From: Diaphorobacter ruginosibacter
Lineage (GTDB): Bacteria; Pseudomonadota; Gammaproteobacteria; Burkholderiales; Burkholderiaceae_C
Reading direction: 5' to 3'
Assembly: GCF_014395975.1 (NCBI RefSeq)
Contig: NZ_CP060714.1
Span: 2,914,001 to 2,978,000 of the forward strand
Length of the DNA: 64,000 bases
A program made the position numbers and the translations under genes. Every line of letters begins with the position of its first letter. Positions within the stretch are counted from its first letter, which is position 1. Under the pieces are notes generated by a model. It was not told the DNA's origin and made no database searches. It saw only the letters and a program-made list of their open reading frames with translations. This document shows positions 8,136 through 16,415 of this stretch, piece by piece.

Positions 8136-9476
8136 ATGGCAAACATCCTGCAAAACCTGCCCACCGGCCAGAAGGTCGGCATCGCCTTCTCCGGCGGCCT
8201 GGACACCAGCGCGGCCCTGCGCTGGATGAAGAACAAGGGCGCCGTGCCCTACGCATACACCGCCAACCTCGGCCAGCCCGACGAAGCCGACTACGATGCC
8301 ATCCCGCGCAAGGCCATGGAATACGGCGCGGAAAAGGCCCGCCTGATCGACTGCCGCACGCAGCTGGCCAACGAAGGCATCGCCGCCATCCAGGCCGGCG
8401 CGTTCCACATCTCCACCGGTGGCGTCACCTACTTCAACACGACACCCCTGGGCCGCGCCGTGACCGGCACGATGCTGGTCGCCGCGATGAAGGAAGACGA
8501 CGTCAACATCTGGGGTGACGGCTCCACCTTCAAGGGCAACGACATCGAGCGCTTCTACCGCTACGGCCTGCTCACCAACCCGTCGCTCAAGATCTACAAG
8601 CCGTGGCTCGACCAGCAGTTCATCGACGAACTCGGCGGCCGCGCCGAGATGTCGGCCTTCATGACCAAGGAAGGCTTCGGCTACAAGATGTCGGCCGAGA
8701 AGGCCTACTCCACCGATTCCAACATGCTGGGCGCCACGCACGAGGCCAAGGACCTGGAGTTCCTGAACAGCGGCATCCGCATCGTCAACCCGATCATGGG
8801 CGTGGCATTCTGGAAGCCGGAAGTCGAAGTGAAGGCCGAGGAAGTCTCTGTGACCTTCGAGGAAGGCCGCCCGGTCGCCCTGAACGGCAAGCGCATCGAG
8901 GACCCCGTGGAGCTGTTCCTCGAAGCCAATCGCATCGGCGGACGCCACGGCCTGGGCATGAGCGACCAGATCGAAAACCGCATCATCGAAGCCAAGAGCC
9001 GCGGTATCTACGAGGCCCCCGGCATGGCCCTTCTGCACGCGGCCTACGAGCGCCTGGTGACCGGCATCCACAACGAGGACACCATCGAGCAATACCGCAT
9101 CAACGGCCTGAAGCTGGGCCGCCTGCTGTACCAGGGCCGCTGGTTCGACCCGCAGGCCATCATGCTGCGCGAATCCGCACAGCGCTGGATCGCCCGCGCC
9201 GTGACTGGCACCGTGACACTGGAACTGCGTCGCGGCAACGACTACTCGCTGCTGAACACCGAGTCGCCCAATCTGACCTACGCACCCGAGCGCCTGTCGA
9301 TGGAAAAGGTGGAAGACGCGCCATTCAGCCAGGCAGACCGCATCGGCCAGCTGACCATGCGCAACCTGGACATCGTCGATACCCGCGACAAGCTGCGCGT
9401 GTATTCGGAAGCCGGCCTGCTGTCCCTGGGCGGCAACGCAGCCCTGGCACAGCTGAACGACGGCAGCAAGAAGTAA
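8136..9476 (+). CDS. argG: Argininosuccinate synthase
   Basis: A 446-residue enzyme of the long (E. coli-like) ArgG class that joins citrulline and aspartate using ATP in arginine synthesis. The ATP-pyrophosphatase loop is FSGGLDTSAALRW near residue 19. STGGVTYFNTTPLGR, WGDGSTFKGNDIERF and STDSNMLGATHEAKDLE are family signatures. The gene ends with a clear terminator. It is full length with no irregularity seen. Confidence 0.97.
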   Translation: MANILQNLPTGQKVGIAFSGGLDTSAALRWMKNKGAVPYAYTANLGQPDEADYDAIPRKAMEYGAEKARLIDCRTQLANEGIAAIQAGAFHISTGGVTYFNTTPLGRAVTGTMLVAAMKEDDVNIWGDGSTFKGNDIERFYRYGLLTNPSLKIYKPWLDQQFIDELGGRAEMSAFMTKEGFGYKMSAEKAYSTDSNMLGATHEAKDLEFLNSGIRIVNPIMGVAFWKPEVEVKAEEVSVTFEEGRPVALNGKRIEDPVELFLEANRIGGRHGLGMSDQIENRIIEAKSRGIYEAPGMALLHAAYERLVTGIHNEDTIEQYRINGLKLGRLLYQGRWFDPQAIMLRESAQRWIARAVTGTVTLELRRGNDYSLLNTESPNLTYAPERLSMEKVEDAPFSQADRIGQLTMRNLDIVDTRDKLRVYSEAGLLSLGGNAALAQLNDGSKK

Positions 9477-9542
9477 GCAGCCAGCAGCCCACTGGCTGCA
9501 AGGGCGCGAGCGGCATGCTCCCTGCCCTTCTTCCCGCTGCAG

Positions 9543-9566
9543 GCCGCCCCTCGGGGCGGCTTTTTT
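9543..9566 (+). terminator. Terminator downstream of argG
   Basis: GCCGCCCC and GGGGCGGC form a GC-rich stem followed by six T, 66 bp after the argG stop. Confidence 0.9.
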
Positions 9567-9655
9567 CAGGTTCATCCCGCATTGTCGGGATGAGCGCGAG
9601 GCTTTCCAAACGACAGCCTAAGCAGCGCGCGCCCGCTTTGAACTGTTCACAACAA

Positions 9656-9748
9656 TGCTGAGATGGCCCCTCAGACGCGACGCAAAGGCGAAGACAGTAC
9701 AAGCGTACGGCAAGCCTTTGCAACAAAGTATGAGGGGCCATATCAGCA
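9656..9748. repeat. Long nested inverted repeat (93-nt hairpin)
   Basis: The arms 9656-9673 and 9731-9748 pair at 17 of 18 positions (core ATGGCCCCTCA/TGAGGGGCCAT). Inside is a second stem, GCAAAGGC (9682-9689) with GCCTTTGC (9714-9721), and at the tip GTAC-AAGC-GTAC (9697-9708). It sits between argG and a Bug receptor gene. Its right arm continues into a sequence found again near 48 kb. It could be a structured RNA or a small non-autonomous mobile repeat; it is not a simple terminator, as neither side ends in a T-run adjacent to the stem. Confidence 0.8.
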
Positions 9749-9835
9749 CCTCCACACGAAGACTCTCACCCCAAGCGCCGCGCACCCATTCGTCACGCAA
9801 TCCATATACCCCGGTATTCCGTGCAGAACCTTTTT
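9715..9835. repeat. Dispersed repeat, copy A (121 bp)
   Basis: This stretch aligns with 47963-48085 over its whole length in the same orientation, with the first 31 bases identical (starting CCTTTGCAACAAAGTATGAG) and both ending in AGAACCTTTTT. Copy A overlaps the right arm of the nested hairpin. The 613-bp gap between argG and the next gene holds only this repeat, the terminator and presumably the next promoter. Confidence 0.85.
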
Positions 9836-10089
9836 CATCGAGGGCCGCCCCACGTTGCCTGCCACGCGGCCATGTCATCCTGCCGACAGCTTGTGTAAGC
9901 CTTGCTGCACGTACTGGCATACAAGATAGTGGATTGCATAGGCTGTCGCAAAATCGGGGCCTACGCCTGCCTCCGTCGACATCCGCTTCGATCGAGGTGC
10001 TTTGCCGGGCTGGCCGCGTTCGTCGGCAGCCCATTCACATCCAGTCTCCGAAGTCCGCTGCATGCGGACTCTCGCCTTCAAGGAAACAC

Positions 10090-11064
10090 ATGCTTCGCAG
10101 AAACGCTTTGCTCGCCACAGCAGCCGCAGCCCTCGCCGTTGGTGCTCCCGCCCTCGTGCAGGCCAAGGACGCCTGGCCCGTCAAGACGATCACCCTGGTC
10201 CAGCCCTACTCGCCCGGCGGCACCAGCGACATGCTCGCGCGCATCGTTGCGCAGGAACTCGAAAAGCGCATCGACGCCGCCGTCATCGTCGACAGCAAGG
10301 CTGGTGCCAACGGCAACATCGCCACTGCCTTCGTGAGTCGGGCCAAGCCGGATGGCGGCACCTTCCTCGTGGGTTCCAGCAGCCCCGTGGTGATCTCGCC
10401 CACGCTGTACAAGAGCGTTCCCTACGATCCACGCAAGGACCTCACCCCCATCACCACCATCGCCAAGGCCCCCTTCCTGCTGGTGACCAGCGCCAAGTCG
10501 GGCATCAATTCGATGGACGACCTGATGAAGCAGATCAAGGCCGACAAGGTGAACTTCGGCTCCGCAGGCGCTGGCTCGCCCCAGCACATGATCGTGGAGA
10601 TGTTCCAGATGCAGGCCAAGGTGAAGTCGCCGCACATTCCCTACAAGGGTTCGGCTCCGCTGATCCTCGCGGTGATGTCCAACGAAGTGCAGTACGCGAT
10701 CGACAACCCTGTCCCGCTGAAGCCGCAGATCGACGCCGGCAAGATCAAGGCGCTGGCCATCACCAGCAAGAACGCCTCCCCCAAGTTCCCGGGCGTCAAG
10801 AGCCTGCACGAACTGGGCTTCACCGACTTCGAGGTCGAGCCCTGGTACGGCATGATCGGCTCCAAGGGCCTGCCCAAGGAACTGGCTGAGCGCATGAACG
10901 GCTACGTGCAGGACATCCTCAAGCAGGACAACGTCAAGCAGAAGATCTCCGAACTGGGCGCCGAGAGCTACGGCATGGGCACCGCGGACTTCGCCAAGCT
11001 GATCGATTCCGATATCAAGAAGTGGGGCGAGGCCGTGAAGGCGTCCGGCGCCACCGCCGACTGA
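10090..11064 (+). CDS. Bug family (TctC-type) periplasmic solute receptor
   Basis: A 324-residue protein with a signal peptide (MLRRNALLATAAAALAVGAP...QAKDA) and the Bug fold: VQPYSPGGTSDMLARIVAQ, then KAGANGNIATAF and a late VPYKGS-like segment (IPYKGSAPLILAVMSNEVQ). Such receptors bind carboxylates for TctAB or unknown partners. No permease is adjacent, so it is an orphan and its ligand is unknown. The start has AAGGAA at 10079-10084. Confidence 0.9.
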   Translation: MLRRNALLATAAAALAVGAPALVQAKDAWPVKTITLVQPYSPGGTSDMLARIVAQELEKRIDAAVIVDSKAGANGNIATAFVSRAKPDGGTFLVGSSSPVVISPTLYKSVPYDPRKDLTPITTIAKAPFLLVTSAKSGINSMDDLMKQIKADKVNFGSAGAGSPQHMIVEMFQMQAKVKSPHIPYKGSAPLILAVMSNEVQYAIDNPVPLKPQIDAGKIKALAITSKNASPKFPGVKSLHELGFTDFEVEPWYGMIGSKGLPKELAERMNGYVQDILKQDNVKQKISELGAESYGMGTADFAKLIDSDIKKWGEAVKASGATAD

Positions 11065-11121
11065 TTGACTCGCGATTGATCGATCCGCAGACCGATTGAC
11101 CCAGGCACGCCCGTGCCGGAT

Positions 11122-11153
11122 GCCCGTCTCCTCCCCGGAGGGACGGGCTTTTT
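11122..11153 (+). terminator. Terminator after the first Bug gene
   Basis: GCCCGTC and GACGGGC form a stem enclosing a second small TCC/GGA hairpin, followed by TTTTT. Confidence 0.85.
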
Positions 11154-11246
11154 GTTGTCGAAATATGTAACAGCGACGATTCCCCACACGAACCGCTCGT
11201 ATGGCGGAGTTATGCTGCGCGAAACAACGGAAAGTCAGGAATTCCT

Positions 11247-11702
11247 GTGAAGAAACGCATCCCCGCCTTCATCGCTGCCGCGCTGGTGGCCACCTTGGCA
11301 AGTACCACGGTCATGGCTGCCGATGACACCACGTCCGCCGCATCCGTACCAAGCGCCAAACCCACAGGCCCGAGCGAAGCGGTGCAAAAGGCTCTCGACA
11401 AGCGCATGAAGAACGTGCTGGACGCGCTGGAAGGCGTCGGCACACCGCTCACCGCAGACATGTTTTCTGCCGAGTTCACCAAGCAGGCACCTGCCGATCA
11501 GGTGCAATCCGCCCTGAAGCAGCTGCATGACAGCGTCGGTTCCTGCAAGCTCGCGGGCCGCGTGCACAGCCCTGCGCCCAATGCCACGGCCTATCTGCTG
11601 GATTGCCAGAAGGCCTTCATCCCGGTGGAGATCGCCGTGGAGGAAAAGGCCCCGAACCGTATCGAAAGCCTGCTGTTCCGCGCCTCGTTCTGGCGCATGT
11701 GA
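11247..11702 (+). CDS. Small secreted protein of unknown function
   Basis: A 151-residue protein with a clear signal peptide (MKKRIPAFIAAALVATLASTTVMAAD). It has two Cys in the mature part (SCKLAGRV and LLDCQKAF) that could form a disulfide, and ends IESLLFRASFWRM. Its C-terminal half (transcribed reading of a polar backbone, then LDCQKAFIPVEIAVEE) recalls small periplasmic domains that accompany serine hydrolases, but I do not recognise a family with certainty. It stands alone and converges with murB. Confidence 0.65.
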   Translation: MKKRIPAFIAAALVATLASTTVMAADDTTSAASVPSAKPTGPSEAVQKALDKRMKNVLDALEGVGTPLTADMFSAEFTKQAPADQVQSALKQLHDSVGSCKLAGRVHSPAPNATAYLLDCQKAFIPVEIAVEEKAPNRIESLLFRASFWRM

Positions 11703-11750
11703 CGGTTGCAACTCCCGCAGCCTGACAAGAGGATGTGGGAAACAGCGGAA

Positions 11751-11787
11751 AAAGCCGCGCGGCACCTTGCCTGCGCGGCTTTCCGTT
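11751..11787. terminator. Shared terminator between the secreted-protein gene and murB
   Basis: AAAGCCGCGC (11751-11760) pairs with GCGCGGCTTT (11773-11782). The stem carries T-runs on the plus side and A-runs that serve as T-runs on the minus side, fitting two convergent genes. Confidence 0.75.
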
Positions 11788-11788
11788 T

Positions 11789-12862
11789 TCAGACCACGAC
11801 CGGCTCGGGTTCCAGTCGGATGCCGAAGCGCTCGTAGACGCTGGTCTGGATCGCCTTGGCCAGCGTCATCACCTCACCGCCTGTCACGCTGTCCTCGCCG
11901 TTGCCGCGATTGACCAGCACCAGCGCCTGTTTCTCGTAGACGCCTGCCTTGCCGATGGACTTGCCCTTCCAGCCGCAGGCGTCGATCAGCCAGCCCGCGG
12001 CCAGCTTGATCGAGCCGTCCGGCATCGGGTAGTGGACGATCTTGGGCTCGCGCGCAATGATGTCGGTGCACTGGTATTCGGTGACCGTCGGGTTCTTGAA
12101 GAAGCTGCCGGCATTGCCGATCACGACCGGATCGGGAAGCTTGGCGCGGCGGATCTCGCAGACCCAGTCGAAGATCTGCCGGGGCGTCGGCTCGGTGATG
12201 CCGCTCTCGGCCATCTTTCGCTCGAGGTCCGCATAGCCCAGATCGGGCTTCCACTGCTTGGGCAGGCGAAAGCGCACATGCGTGATCACCGCGCGGCCTG
12301 CCAGGCCCATGCCGCGCGGCAGGTCGCTGTACTCGCCGGCCGCCGACGGCGCATGCTTGAAGATGGAGTCGCGGTAGCTGAAGGCGCACTGCGCCGCATT
12401 CAGCGTGAAGGTCTTGCCAGTGGCCAGGTCGACGGCGTCAAGCGAGTCGAAGCGATCCTGGAGCTCCACACCGTACGCACCGATGTTCTGCACCGGCGCC
12501 GCGCCCACGGTTCCCGGAATCAGTGCCATGTTCTCCAGGCCCGGGTAGCCCTGGGCGATGGTCCAGGCCACAGCCTCGTGCCAGACCTCGCCGGCGCCAG
12601 CCTCCACAATCCACGCCCTGTCGGTTTCCCCGGCCAGGCGCAGGCCCTTGATTTCCATCTTCAGCACCACCGGCTTCACATCGCCGGTGATCACGATATT
12701 GCTGCCCCCGCCCAGCACGAACACGGGCTGGCCCGCCAGATCGGGACTGGCGATCAGCGCCCGTACATCGTCCACGGAATGGGCTCGCACGAGCGTATGG
12801 GCCTTGGCGACGATGCCAAAGGTGTTGTATTGCTGGAGAGGAACGTTGTTCTCGACTAACAT
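11789..12862 (-). CDS. murB: UDP-N-acetylenolpyruvoylglucosamine reductase
   Basis: A 357-residue FAD enzyme of peptidoglycan precursor synthesis. MLVENNVPLQQYNTFG at 12862 matches the family start (the NTFG motif), so I rejected a 51-residue upstream extension. Other features are VLGGGSNIVI (FAD binding), IPGTVGAAPVQNIGAYG, YRDSIFK, GSFFKNP, and a C-terminal half typical of the E. coli-type (type I) MurB. It is divergent from yajQ, with 68 bp between the starts. Confidence 0.95.
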   Translation of the reverse strand: MLVENNVPLQQYNTFGIVAKAHTLVRAHSVDDVRALIASPDLAGQPVFVLGGGSNIVITGDVKPVVLKMEIKGLRLAGETDRAWIVEAGAGEVWHEAVAWTIAQGYPGLENMALIPGTVGAAPVQNIGAYGVELQDRFDSLDAVDLATGKTFTLNAAQCAFSYRDSIFKHAPSAAGEYSDLPRGMGLAGRAVITHVRFRLPKQWKPDLGYADLERKMAESGITEPTPRQIFDWVCEIRRAKLPDPVVIGNAGSFFKNPTVTEYQCTDIIAREPKIVHYPMPDGSIKLAAGWLIDACGWKGKSIGKAGVYEKQALVLVNRGNGEDSVTGGEVMTLAKAIQTSVYERFGIRLEPEPVVV

Positions 12863-12930
12863 CGACCCAATTGTCGCACCCGGACGCGCACGCCTCCGGG
12901 TTTCCCTGCAGATCACCCCAAAGTCAAGCC

Positions 12931-13416
12931 ATGCCATCTTTTGATACCGTTCTTGAAGCCAATTTCGTCGAAGTGAAGAACGCCGTGGAAAACACCGCCA
13001 AGGAAATCGGGACACGCTTCGATTTCAAGGGCACCTCCGCCGGCATCGAGCTCAAGGACAAGGAAATCACCTTGTTCGGCGACGCCGACTTCCAGCTCCA
13101 GCAGGTCGAGGACATCCTGCGCAACAAGCTCACCAAGCGCAACGTGGACGTGCGTTTCCTCGACATCGGCAAGCCGCAGAAGATCGGCGGCGACAAGCTC
13201 AAGCAAACCGTGAAGGTGCGCAACGGCATCGACAGCGAGAACGCCAAGAAGCTGCAGAAGCTGATCAAGGAAAGCAAGCTCAAGCTGCAGGCCGCCATCC
13301 AGGAAGAAAAGGTGCGCGTGACGGGTGCCAAGCGCGACGACCTGCAGGCCGCCATGGCGCTGATCCGCAAGGACATCACCGACCTGCCGCTGTCCTTCGA
13401 CAACTTCCGTGACTGA
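12931..13416 (+). CDS. yajQ: YajQ family nucleotide-binding protein
   Basis: A 161-residue protein that is full length for the UPF0234/YajQ family. It begins MPSFDTVLEANFVEVKNAVE and ends DLPLSFDNFRD, both near-invariant. YajQ homologues bind nucleotides, with cyclic-di-GMP reported for the Xanthomonas relative. The in-frame upstream ATG adds 20 unconserved residues and was rejected. It is the first of three closely spaced plus-strand genes. Confidence 0.93.
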   Translation: MPSFDTVLEANFVEVKNAVENTAKEIGTRFDFKGTSAGIELKDKEITLFGDADFQLQQVEDILRNKLTKRNVDVRFLDIGKPQKIGGDKLKQTVKVRNGIDSENAKKLQKLIKESKLKLQAAIQEEKVRVTGAKRDDLQAAMALIRKDITDLPLSFDNFRD

Positions 13417-13434
13417 CCTCCCCTGCCCGGCGCC

Positions 13435-14106
13435 ATGAGCACCACCCTCGGATACTCCGGCTCTTTCGCCCGTGCGGCATCCGCCGCCGCGCTGCTGCTC
13501 GCATGCCTTGCCACGCCCGCCCTCGCGCAGCAGGCCACCCTGGTCGGCGTCCTGGGCAGCAAGGCGCTGCTGGTCATCGACGGCAACGCACCGCGCACGC
13601 TCGGCGCGGGTGAATCGGTCAGCGGCATCAAGGTCGTCTCCATCTCGGGCGACAGCGCCGTCGTCGAATCCGGCGGCGTGCGCCAGACCCTGCGCATGGG
13701 CGATACGCCGGTGAACATCAGCCCCACGGCCGGCAGTGGCAAGCAGCGCCTGGTGCTGAAGGCCGACTCGCGCGGGCACTTCATGAACTCGGGGCTGATC
13801 AACGGCCAGGTCATGCGCTACATGGTGGACACGGGCGCCACCTCGGTCGCCTTCAGCCAGTCGGAGGCCAGGCGCATGGGCGTGCAGTTCGAGAACGGCC
13901 AGCAGATCATGATCGGCACCGGCAACGGCACCGTGCGGGCGCACCGCGTGGTGCTGCAGAGCGTGCGCGCGGGCGATATCGAGCTGCGCAACGTGGACGC
14001 CGTGGTCGTGCCCCAGCCCATGCCCTACGTGCTGCTGGGCAACAGCTTCCTGAACGCGTTCCAGATGACCCGCACGAACGACGAGATGGTGCTGGAGAAG
14101 AAATAG
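13435..14106 (+). CDS. Secreted retropepsin-like aspartic protease (clan AA, TIGR02281-like)
   Basis: A 223-residue protein with a signal peptide (about residues 1-32, ending TPALAQ), an SH3-like N-terminal half, and a single-domain retropepsin fold with catalytic Asp132 in MVDTGATSVAFS and a late VLLGNSFLNAFQ motif. Such proteins must dimerise to make an active site. Bacterial members are periplasmic or membrane-anchored proteases of mostly unknown targets. It lies 18 bp after yajQ, so the two are likely cotranscribed. Confidence 0.87.
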   Translation: MSTTLGYSGSFARAASAAALLLACLATPALAQQATLVGVLGSKALLVIDGNAPRTLGAGESVSGIKVVSISGDSAVVESGGVRQTLRMGDTPVNISPTAGSGKQRLVLKADSRGHFMNSGLINGQVMRYMVDTGATSVAFSQSEARRMGVQFENGQQIMIGTGNGTVRAHRVVLQSVRAGDIELRNVDAVVVPQPMPYVLLGNSFLNAFQMTRTNDEMVLEKK

Positions 14107-14145
14107 ACTGCCGCCGATCGCCACAGGAAGAACCACATTCTTGCC

Positions 14146-15153
14146 ATGAGCCAGCTTCCCGGGACCATTGCCGATTCGACCCCTGCCAACGAGTATGAGG
14201 AACTGCTCGCCCAATGGGGCGATCTGCAGGCCGCGCTGGCTTTTGTGCTGCACCATCCCCGGCAGACGGCAGACTTCACCGCCAAGGTGTGCCAATGCGA
14301 CCAGTGGCTGCAGGACCTGGTCGCGCGCGATGTCGACTCGACGCTGTACCTGATATTCCAGCTCGCGGCCACCAACGGCACCGGCTACAGCGCATCGCAC
14401 GCGCTGGTGTGCGCGGCACTCTGCCACATCCTCGCCCAGGAGCTGGGCCTGGCACGCCGCGAGCGCGACTCACTGGTCCGTGCGGCATTCACCATGAACG
14501 TCGGCATGACGCGCCTGCAGGACGAGTTGGCGGAGCGCAGCGAGCCGATCTCCGCCCAGCAGCAGGAGGCCGTCAATCGCCACGCCGAGCGCGGCATGGC
14601 ACTGCTTGAGCAGGTGGGCGTAAGCGACGACCTGTGGCTCGACGCAGTGGCCTACCACCACGCCCCGCAGCACGAACGTGCGCGCGATCCACTCAGGAAC
14701 CTTCAGGCCGAGGAACGACTGACCCACATTCTCGCGACGGTCGACCGCTATGTTGCCTTCATCAGCCCGCGCCGTACGCGTGCAGGGCGCAGCGCGACGG
14801 AATCCATCCGCACGCTGCTCGGCAAGAACACGTCACAGGCCAACGAGGTGGGCTCCCTGCTCGAGCGCACGATCGGCCTGTGCCCGCCAGGAACCTTCGT
14901 GAAGCTGGACAACGGCGACACGGCCATCGTGCTGCGCCGTGGTGAATCGACGAGCTTTCCCGTGGTGGCCAGCCTGCTGGATGCCGACGGCGAACCCTAT
15001 CCGGAACCCGGACTGCACTTCACCTCGCAAGGCAGGCCACGGGTGCAGAGCGCCCTGCCGAGCAGCGCGGTGAGCATGGGCACGAATCACTACACGATGG
15101 TGCGTCTGGGCCTGATGGCGGCCAGCCGCCACCTGAGCGCCACCGCCGCGTGA
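14146..15153 (+). CDS. Degenerate HD-GYP-type signalling protein
   Basis: A 335-residue cytoplasmic protein. About residues 80-200 follow the HD-GYP domain layout: SHALVCAALCHILAQELGL, then the helix that should carry HDxGK but reads MNVGM, then NRHAERGMALLEQ and AYHHAP. The HD dyad, the following Lys and the GYP motif are missing, while the later His residues remain. It is therefore probably inactive as a cyclic-di-GMP phosphodiesterase and may bind ligand or protein. The C-terminal 100 residues are a beta-rich extension. It lies 39 bp after the protease gene. Confidence 0.75.
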   Translation: MSQLPGTIADSTPANEYEELLAQWGDLQAALAFVLHHPRQTADFTAKVCQCDQWLQDLVARDVDSTLYLIFQLAATNGTGYSASHALVCAALCHILAQELGLARRERDSLVRAAFTMNVGMTRLQDELAERSEPISAQQQEAVNRHAERGMALLEQVGVSDDLWLDAVAYHHAPQHERARDPLRNLQAEERLTHILATVDRYVAFISPRRTRAGRSATESIRTLLGKNTSQANEVGSLLERTIGLCPPGTFVKLDNGDTAIVLRRGESTSFPVVASLLDADGEPYPEPGLHFTSQGRPRVQSALPSSAVSMGTNHYTMVRLGLMAASRHLSATAA

Positions 15154-15183
15154 GGCGCGTCGGCGGCGGGCTGCCCGTGTTGC

Positions 15184-15819
15184 TCAGACCTTCTTCTTGG
15201 AGCCGATCTTCGACTCCTTGCCGGCCAGCAGCCGCCCGATGTTTTCCTTGTGGCGCCACACAAGCAGGCCCGACATGATGGCGATCGACACGCCGATGCG
15301 CGCATCCATGACCCAGGCCACCCCGCCGCCCAGCACATAGAAGAACGGTGCAAACACCGCAGCCACCAGCGAGGCCAGCGAGGAGTATCGGAAGAACACC
15401 GCGATGATCAGCCAGCTTGCAAGCGTTGCAAGGCCCAGCCAGCCGCTGATTCCAATCAGCACACCGGCCGCCGTCGCCACGCCCTTGCCGCCCTTGAACT
15501 TGAAGAACACAGGCCACAGGTGGCCGAGGAAAGCCGCCAGGCCCACCGCGGCGATGGTGCCCTCCTCCAATCCATGGGGACCGCCGAACCAGTGCACCAG
15601 CGCCACCGGAAGCCAGCCCTTGACCGCATCCAGCAGCAACGTCAGGATCGCTGCCGCCTTGCTGCCCGATCGCAGCACGTTGGTCGCCCCCGGGTTGCCG
15701 CTTCCATAGGTACGCGGGTCGTTCAGCCCCATCAGCTTGCTGACGATGACTGCAAACGACAGCGAGCCCACAAGATAGGCCGCGATGGTGACGATGATGG
15801 AAAGTACGGTGGAGCTCAC
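15184..15819 (-). CDS. plsY: Acyl-phosphate glycerol-3-phosphate acyltransferase
   Basis: A 211-residue membrane protein with about five helices and the three PlsY motifs: SGNPGATNVLR, the GGKGVATAAG loop (KFKGGKGVA), and the later WRHKENIGRLLAGKE. It transfers an acyl group from acyl-phosphate to glycerol-3-phosphate, the first step of phospholipid synthesis. I chose a GTG start at 15817-15819 (V-SSTVLSIIVTIAAYLVGS), because the longer reading frame overlaps ybaK and adds residues without homology. The Shine-Dalgarno is weak. Confidence 0.9.
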   Translation of the reverse strand: MSSTVLSIIVTIAAYLVGSLSFAVIVSKLMGLNDPRTYGSGNPGATNVLRSGSKAAAILTLLLDAVKGWLPVALVHWFGGPHGLEEGTIAAVGLAAFLGHLWPVFFKFKGGKGVATAAGVLIGISGWLGLATLASWLIIAVFFRYSSLASLVAAVFAPFFYVLGGGVAWVMDARIGVSIAIMSGLLVWRHKENIGRLLAGKESKIGSKKKV

Positions 15820-15863
15820 GGAGGTCTGGTCGCTGGAGGGTGAAAAAGAAAATGCGCGGGCCC

Positions 15864-16364
15864 CTATTCTGCCAGCGCGCACTGCACCGGCGTGGCGCCG
15901 AGCAGATCCACACAAACCCGTGGGTCCAGCTGCACCAGAAATCCGCGCCGTCCGCCGTTGATGGCGATGCGCGGCAGCTCCAGGATCGTCTGCTCGATAT
16001 AGACAGGCATGTCCTTCTTCGTGCCGAACGGCGAGGTGCCGCCCACCAGGTAGCCGCTGTGCCGGTTCGCCACCTCGGGCTTGCAGGGCTCGACGCTCTT
16101 GGCGCCGATCTGCCGCGCGAGGTTCTTGGTGGAGACCTTGCAGTCGCCATGCATCAGCACGATCAACGGCTTCGCATCCTGATCCTGCATCACCAGCGTC
16201 TTCACGACGGTGTGTTCATCGAGCCCGAGGGACAGCGCACTCTGCTCGGTGCCCCCGTGCTCGACATACTCGTAGGGATGCTCGGTGAACTCCACGCGGC
16301 GGGCCCGCAGCAGCTGCGTCGCCGGCGTCTCGCTCACATGCGACGATTTGTCCTTCCTGGCCAT
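15864..16364 (-). CDS. ybaK: Cys-tRNA(Pro)/Cys-tRNA(Cys) deacylase
   Basis: A 166-residue member of the YbaK/ProX editing family, which hydrolyses mischarged Cys-tRNA(Pro). It shows HPYEYVEHGGTEQSALSLGL, VVKTLVMQD, the lysine-containing GDCKVSTKNLARQ and GYLVGGTSPFGTKK. These fit the EbsC/YbaK type rather than ProXp-ala. It lies between the aldo/keto reductase and plsY on the same strand. Confidence 0.9.
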   Translation of the reverse strand: MARKDKSSHVSETPATQLLRARRVEFTEHPYEYVEHGGTEQSALSLGLDEHTVVKTLVMQDQDAKPLIVLMHGDCKVSTKNLARQIGAKSVEPCKPEVANRHSGYLVGGTSPFGTKKDMPVYIEQTILELPRIAINGGRRGFLVQLDPRVCVDLLGATPVQCALAE

Positions 16365-16415
16365 GCTCTTCTTTCTCTTCTTTCTTTTCTTCCCGTCATT
16401 CCGTTCCCGGGCCGG

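Noticed and set aside
7389..9575. 728-residue minus-strand open frame across ppnP and argG
   Set aside because: It is antisense to two certain genes in a high-GC genome, has no recognisable domain and is rich in His/Gly/Ala typical of shadow frames.
15820..15915. N-terminal extension of plsY to 15915
   Set aside because: It would overlap ybaK by about 50 bp and adds residues without homology. A GTG start gives the family N-terminus.
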